DNA of 35,944 nt from Candidatus Abyssobacteria bacterium SURF_5 (GTDB lineage Bacteria > Abyssobacteria > SURF-5). Made by a program: the position numbers and the translations under genes. The number at the start of each line of letters is the position of its first letter. The stretch's first letter is position 1. The stretch is from assembly GCA_003598085.1 (NCBI GenBank), contig QZKU01000134.1, forward strand, positions 1-35,944, given 5' to 3'. A model generated the notes under the pieces. The model worked only from the letters and a program-made list of their open reading frames with translations. It was not told where the DNA came from and did not search any database. Positions 34,688 to 35,944 of the stretch are shown one piece after another.

Positions 34688-34730
34688 ACTGAATGCATGA
34701 TCACCGTGAGGCGGGGAGGAAAAATATACT

Positions 34731-35852
34731 ATGTCAATGACTTCCAGGGAAAGGCTTTTGTGCGCGTTGAACAAGGGGAAACCGGACCGCATGCCGGTCT
34801 CAATCCATCAATGGCAAAGATACCATCTGGACACGTATCTGGGGGGGATTTCTGAACTGGATGCCTTCCGAGAATTTGGATTGGATGCCCAGGTCCAATT
34901 CCATCAAGGAATGGGCCAATTTTGGCTGGTTGACGGACAGGTGACAATGGTTAGCTCGCCCCATTGGCTCTATGAGGCAAAGGCGGTCGAAATGGACGGT
35001 GACGCAGTCGTAATGGAGCACGTAATCCAGACACCCGGCGGCCAGCTCTCATATAAGACGGCTACCAACCCGAAAACGACCTGGGTGCTCGACTACATGA
35101 TTAAGCGCGATGAGGATATCGAACTGATCCAAAAGTATATGCCCGTGCCGCGACTCGACGTGAAATGGGCCAACTCCATCCATGACTCGATCGGCGACGA
35201 CGGCATGCTCCGCGGCTTTGTATGGGGCGACCAGGCCGGGTGCTGGCAGCATGCATGCCTTCTGAAGGACGTGAACCAACTCATTCTGGATTGTTTCGAC
35301 AAACCAGATTGGGTCCATGAACTGCTTTCCATTCTTCTCGAAAAGAAACTACAGTTTGTCGAAACAATGCAGGGGGCCACATTCGACGTAGTGGAAACTG
35401 GGGGAGGCGCGGCATCCTCAACGCTTATCTCTCCTTCCCTGCACAGAGAATTCTGTCTGCCGTACGATCGCAAGATGCATGACGCATTGCATGCATTGGA
35501 TTTCAAGGTTACGTACCATACGTGCGGCGGCACGCGCGGAATTGAGGAGATGATTGTCGCCAACGGCGCCGACGCCTCGGAAACACTGGCGCCTCCGAGC
35601 ATCGGGGGAAACCAGGAGCCTTGGGAATTCAAGGCGAAGGTGGCGGGTCGAATGGCGTTGATCGGAGGAGTGGACCAGATCAACATCCTGACAAATGGGT
35701 CGGAGCAGCAAATTCGGAACGTGGTCATTGAGCTCTTTCAAAAAGTCGGGCATGACGGTGGCTACATCTGCTCGGCCGCCGATCATTTCTTTGAGACGCC
35801 GCCGGAGAACCTGAAGGTTTTTGCCGACGTCGCGCGGGAATGCGTCTACTAA
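34731..35852 (+). CDS. URO-D-superfamily corrinoid methyltransferase-like protein
   Basis: A 373-aa URO-D-superfamily protein with a full candidate zinc-ligand set: His263 and Cys265 in TYHTCGGTRG, and Cys347 in GGYICSAADHFFE. The N terminus TSRERLLCALNKGKPDRMPVSIHQW is the typical opening of methyltransferase-like members, whereas HemE-specific residues are missing. VVETGGGAASSTLISPSLHREFCLPYDRKMHDAL is the conserved stretch before the HxC strand. GGAGG lies about 11 bases before the ATG, and the gap to the fucosidase gene is 43 bp. It closes the visible rightward unit. With the corrinoid protein and MT-II encoded on the other side of tetR, it is a second strong candidate for MT-I. Confidence 0.82.
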   Translation: MSMTSRERLLCALNKGKPDRMPVSIHQWQRYHLDTYLGGISELDAFREFGLDAQVQFHQGMGQFWLVDGQVTMVSSPHWLYEAKAVEMDGDAVVMEHVIQTPGGQLSYKTATNPKTTWVLDYMIKRDEDIELIQKYMPVPRLDVKWANSIHDSIGDDGMLRGFVWGDQAGCWQHACLLKDVNQLILDCFDKPDWVHELLSILLEKKLQFVETMQGATFDVVETGGGAASSTLISPSLHREFCLPYDRKMHDALHALDFKVTYHTCGGTRGIEEMIVANGADASETLAPPSIGGNQEPWEFKAKVAGRMALIGGVDQINILTNGSEQQIRNVVIELFQKVGHDGGYICSAADHFFETPPENLKVFADVARECVY

Positions 35853-35873
35853 GAGCTTATCCGTAAATAATTA

Positions 35874-35902
35874 TTGTCTTTTATTATCGGCTGTGGTATG
35901 CT
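35874..35902 (+). promoter_or_regulatory. Candidate promoter near the window edge
   Basis: TTGTCT (35874-35879), 17-bp spacer, TATGCT (35897-35902) with a TGG extension just before it. A gene may begin immediately to the right, but only about 40 bases are available and two frames with ATG (35906 and 35910) remain open, so none is called. Confidence 0.3.
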
Positions 35903-35944
35903 CGTATGCATGAGCGCACTCAGATCATGGACGGTATCAGATGC

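Noticed and set aside
33692-34792. Leftward frame of 366 codons opposite the GH29 gene
   Set aside because: The plus strand encodes intact GH29 catalytic motifs, and the antisense product shows no domain.
26392-35852. Annotation of the four URO-D-superfamily genes as hemE
   Set aside because: All four lack the HemE N-terminal substrate-binding Arg/Met/Arg/Gln motif, and three have the methyltransferase-type HxC; no other haem gene is near.
35906-35944. Start of a further rightward gene at the window edge
   Set aside because: Only about 13 codons are available and two frames starting with ATG remain open, so no gene can be supported.

Overview
The window looks like a chromosomal contig from an uncultured or little-studied, probably anaerobic, Gram-negative-type bacterium. 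Evidence for this is the moderately GC-rich coding sequence, dense ATGA-coupled operons, several strong sigma70-like promoters, a lipid-linked glycan assembly locus, and a corrinoid/tetrahydrofolate methyl-transfer module typical of anaerobic C1 metabolism. No rRNA, tRNA, CRISPR array, IS element or phage gene was seen. I cannot name the lineage from the sequence.

Region 1 (about 1-16.9 kb) is a surface glycan / lipid-linked sugar locus. Two coupled GT-C-type membrane proteins (YfhO-like and PMT-like) run leftward. From a promoter at about 4254, a rightward series follows: a WecC-type nucleotide-sugar dehydrogenase, a polyprenyl-phosphate-hexose-synthase-like GT2, two GT4 glycosyltransferases, a Wzx-type flippase and a TMTC-like membrane protein with C-terminal TPRs. 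A leftward operon of four overlapping genes converges on it, from a near-perfect promoter at 16847-16876. It encodes an ALG5-like GT2, two SAM methyltransferases (one with a zinc-ribbon-like N terminus) and another GT-C-like membrane protein. The logic is sugar activation, transfer to a polyprenyl carrier, flipping, and transfer by GT-C enzymes outside the cytoplasmic membrane, with possible methyl decoration.

Region 2 (about 16.9-20.0 kb) holds housekeeping or unlinked genes, all rightward: an HU/IHF-family protein with its own strong promoter, ThiE, an MFS carrier and a 65-aa charged protein of unknown function.

Region 3 (about 20.0-35.9 kb) is the most interesting part. A TetR regulator at 31495 sits at a divergent control region with two related inverted repeats. 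One overlaps the -10 of the leftward promoter, the other lies in the tetR leader. The leftward unit encodes an MtrH/AcsE-like methyltetrahydrofolate:corrinoid methyltransferase, a B12-binding corrinoid protein, a nucleoside hydrolase, two URO-D-superfamily proteins, two Gfo/Idh/MocA oxidoreductases, a GH4 glycosidase, a GH2 glycosidase and an RraA-like protein. The rightward unit encodes TetR, a third URO-D protein, a GH29 alpha-L-fucosidase and a fourth URO-D protein. My reading is an inducible cytoplasmic pathway that combines deglycosylation with corrinoid-dependent methyl transfer to tetrahydrofolate. Its substrates could be O-methylated sugars or methoxylated glycosides. The enzyme families are visible in sequence; the substrate and the coupling are inference.
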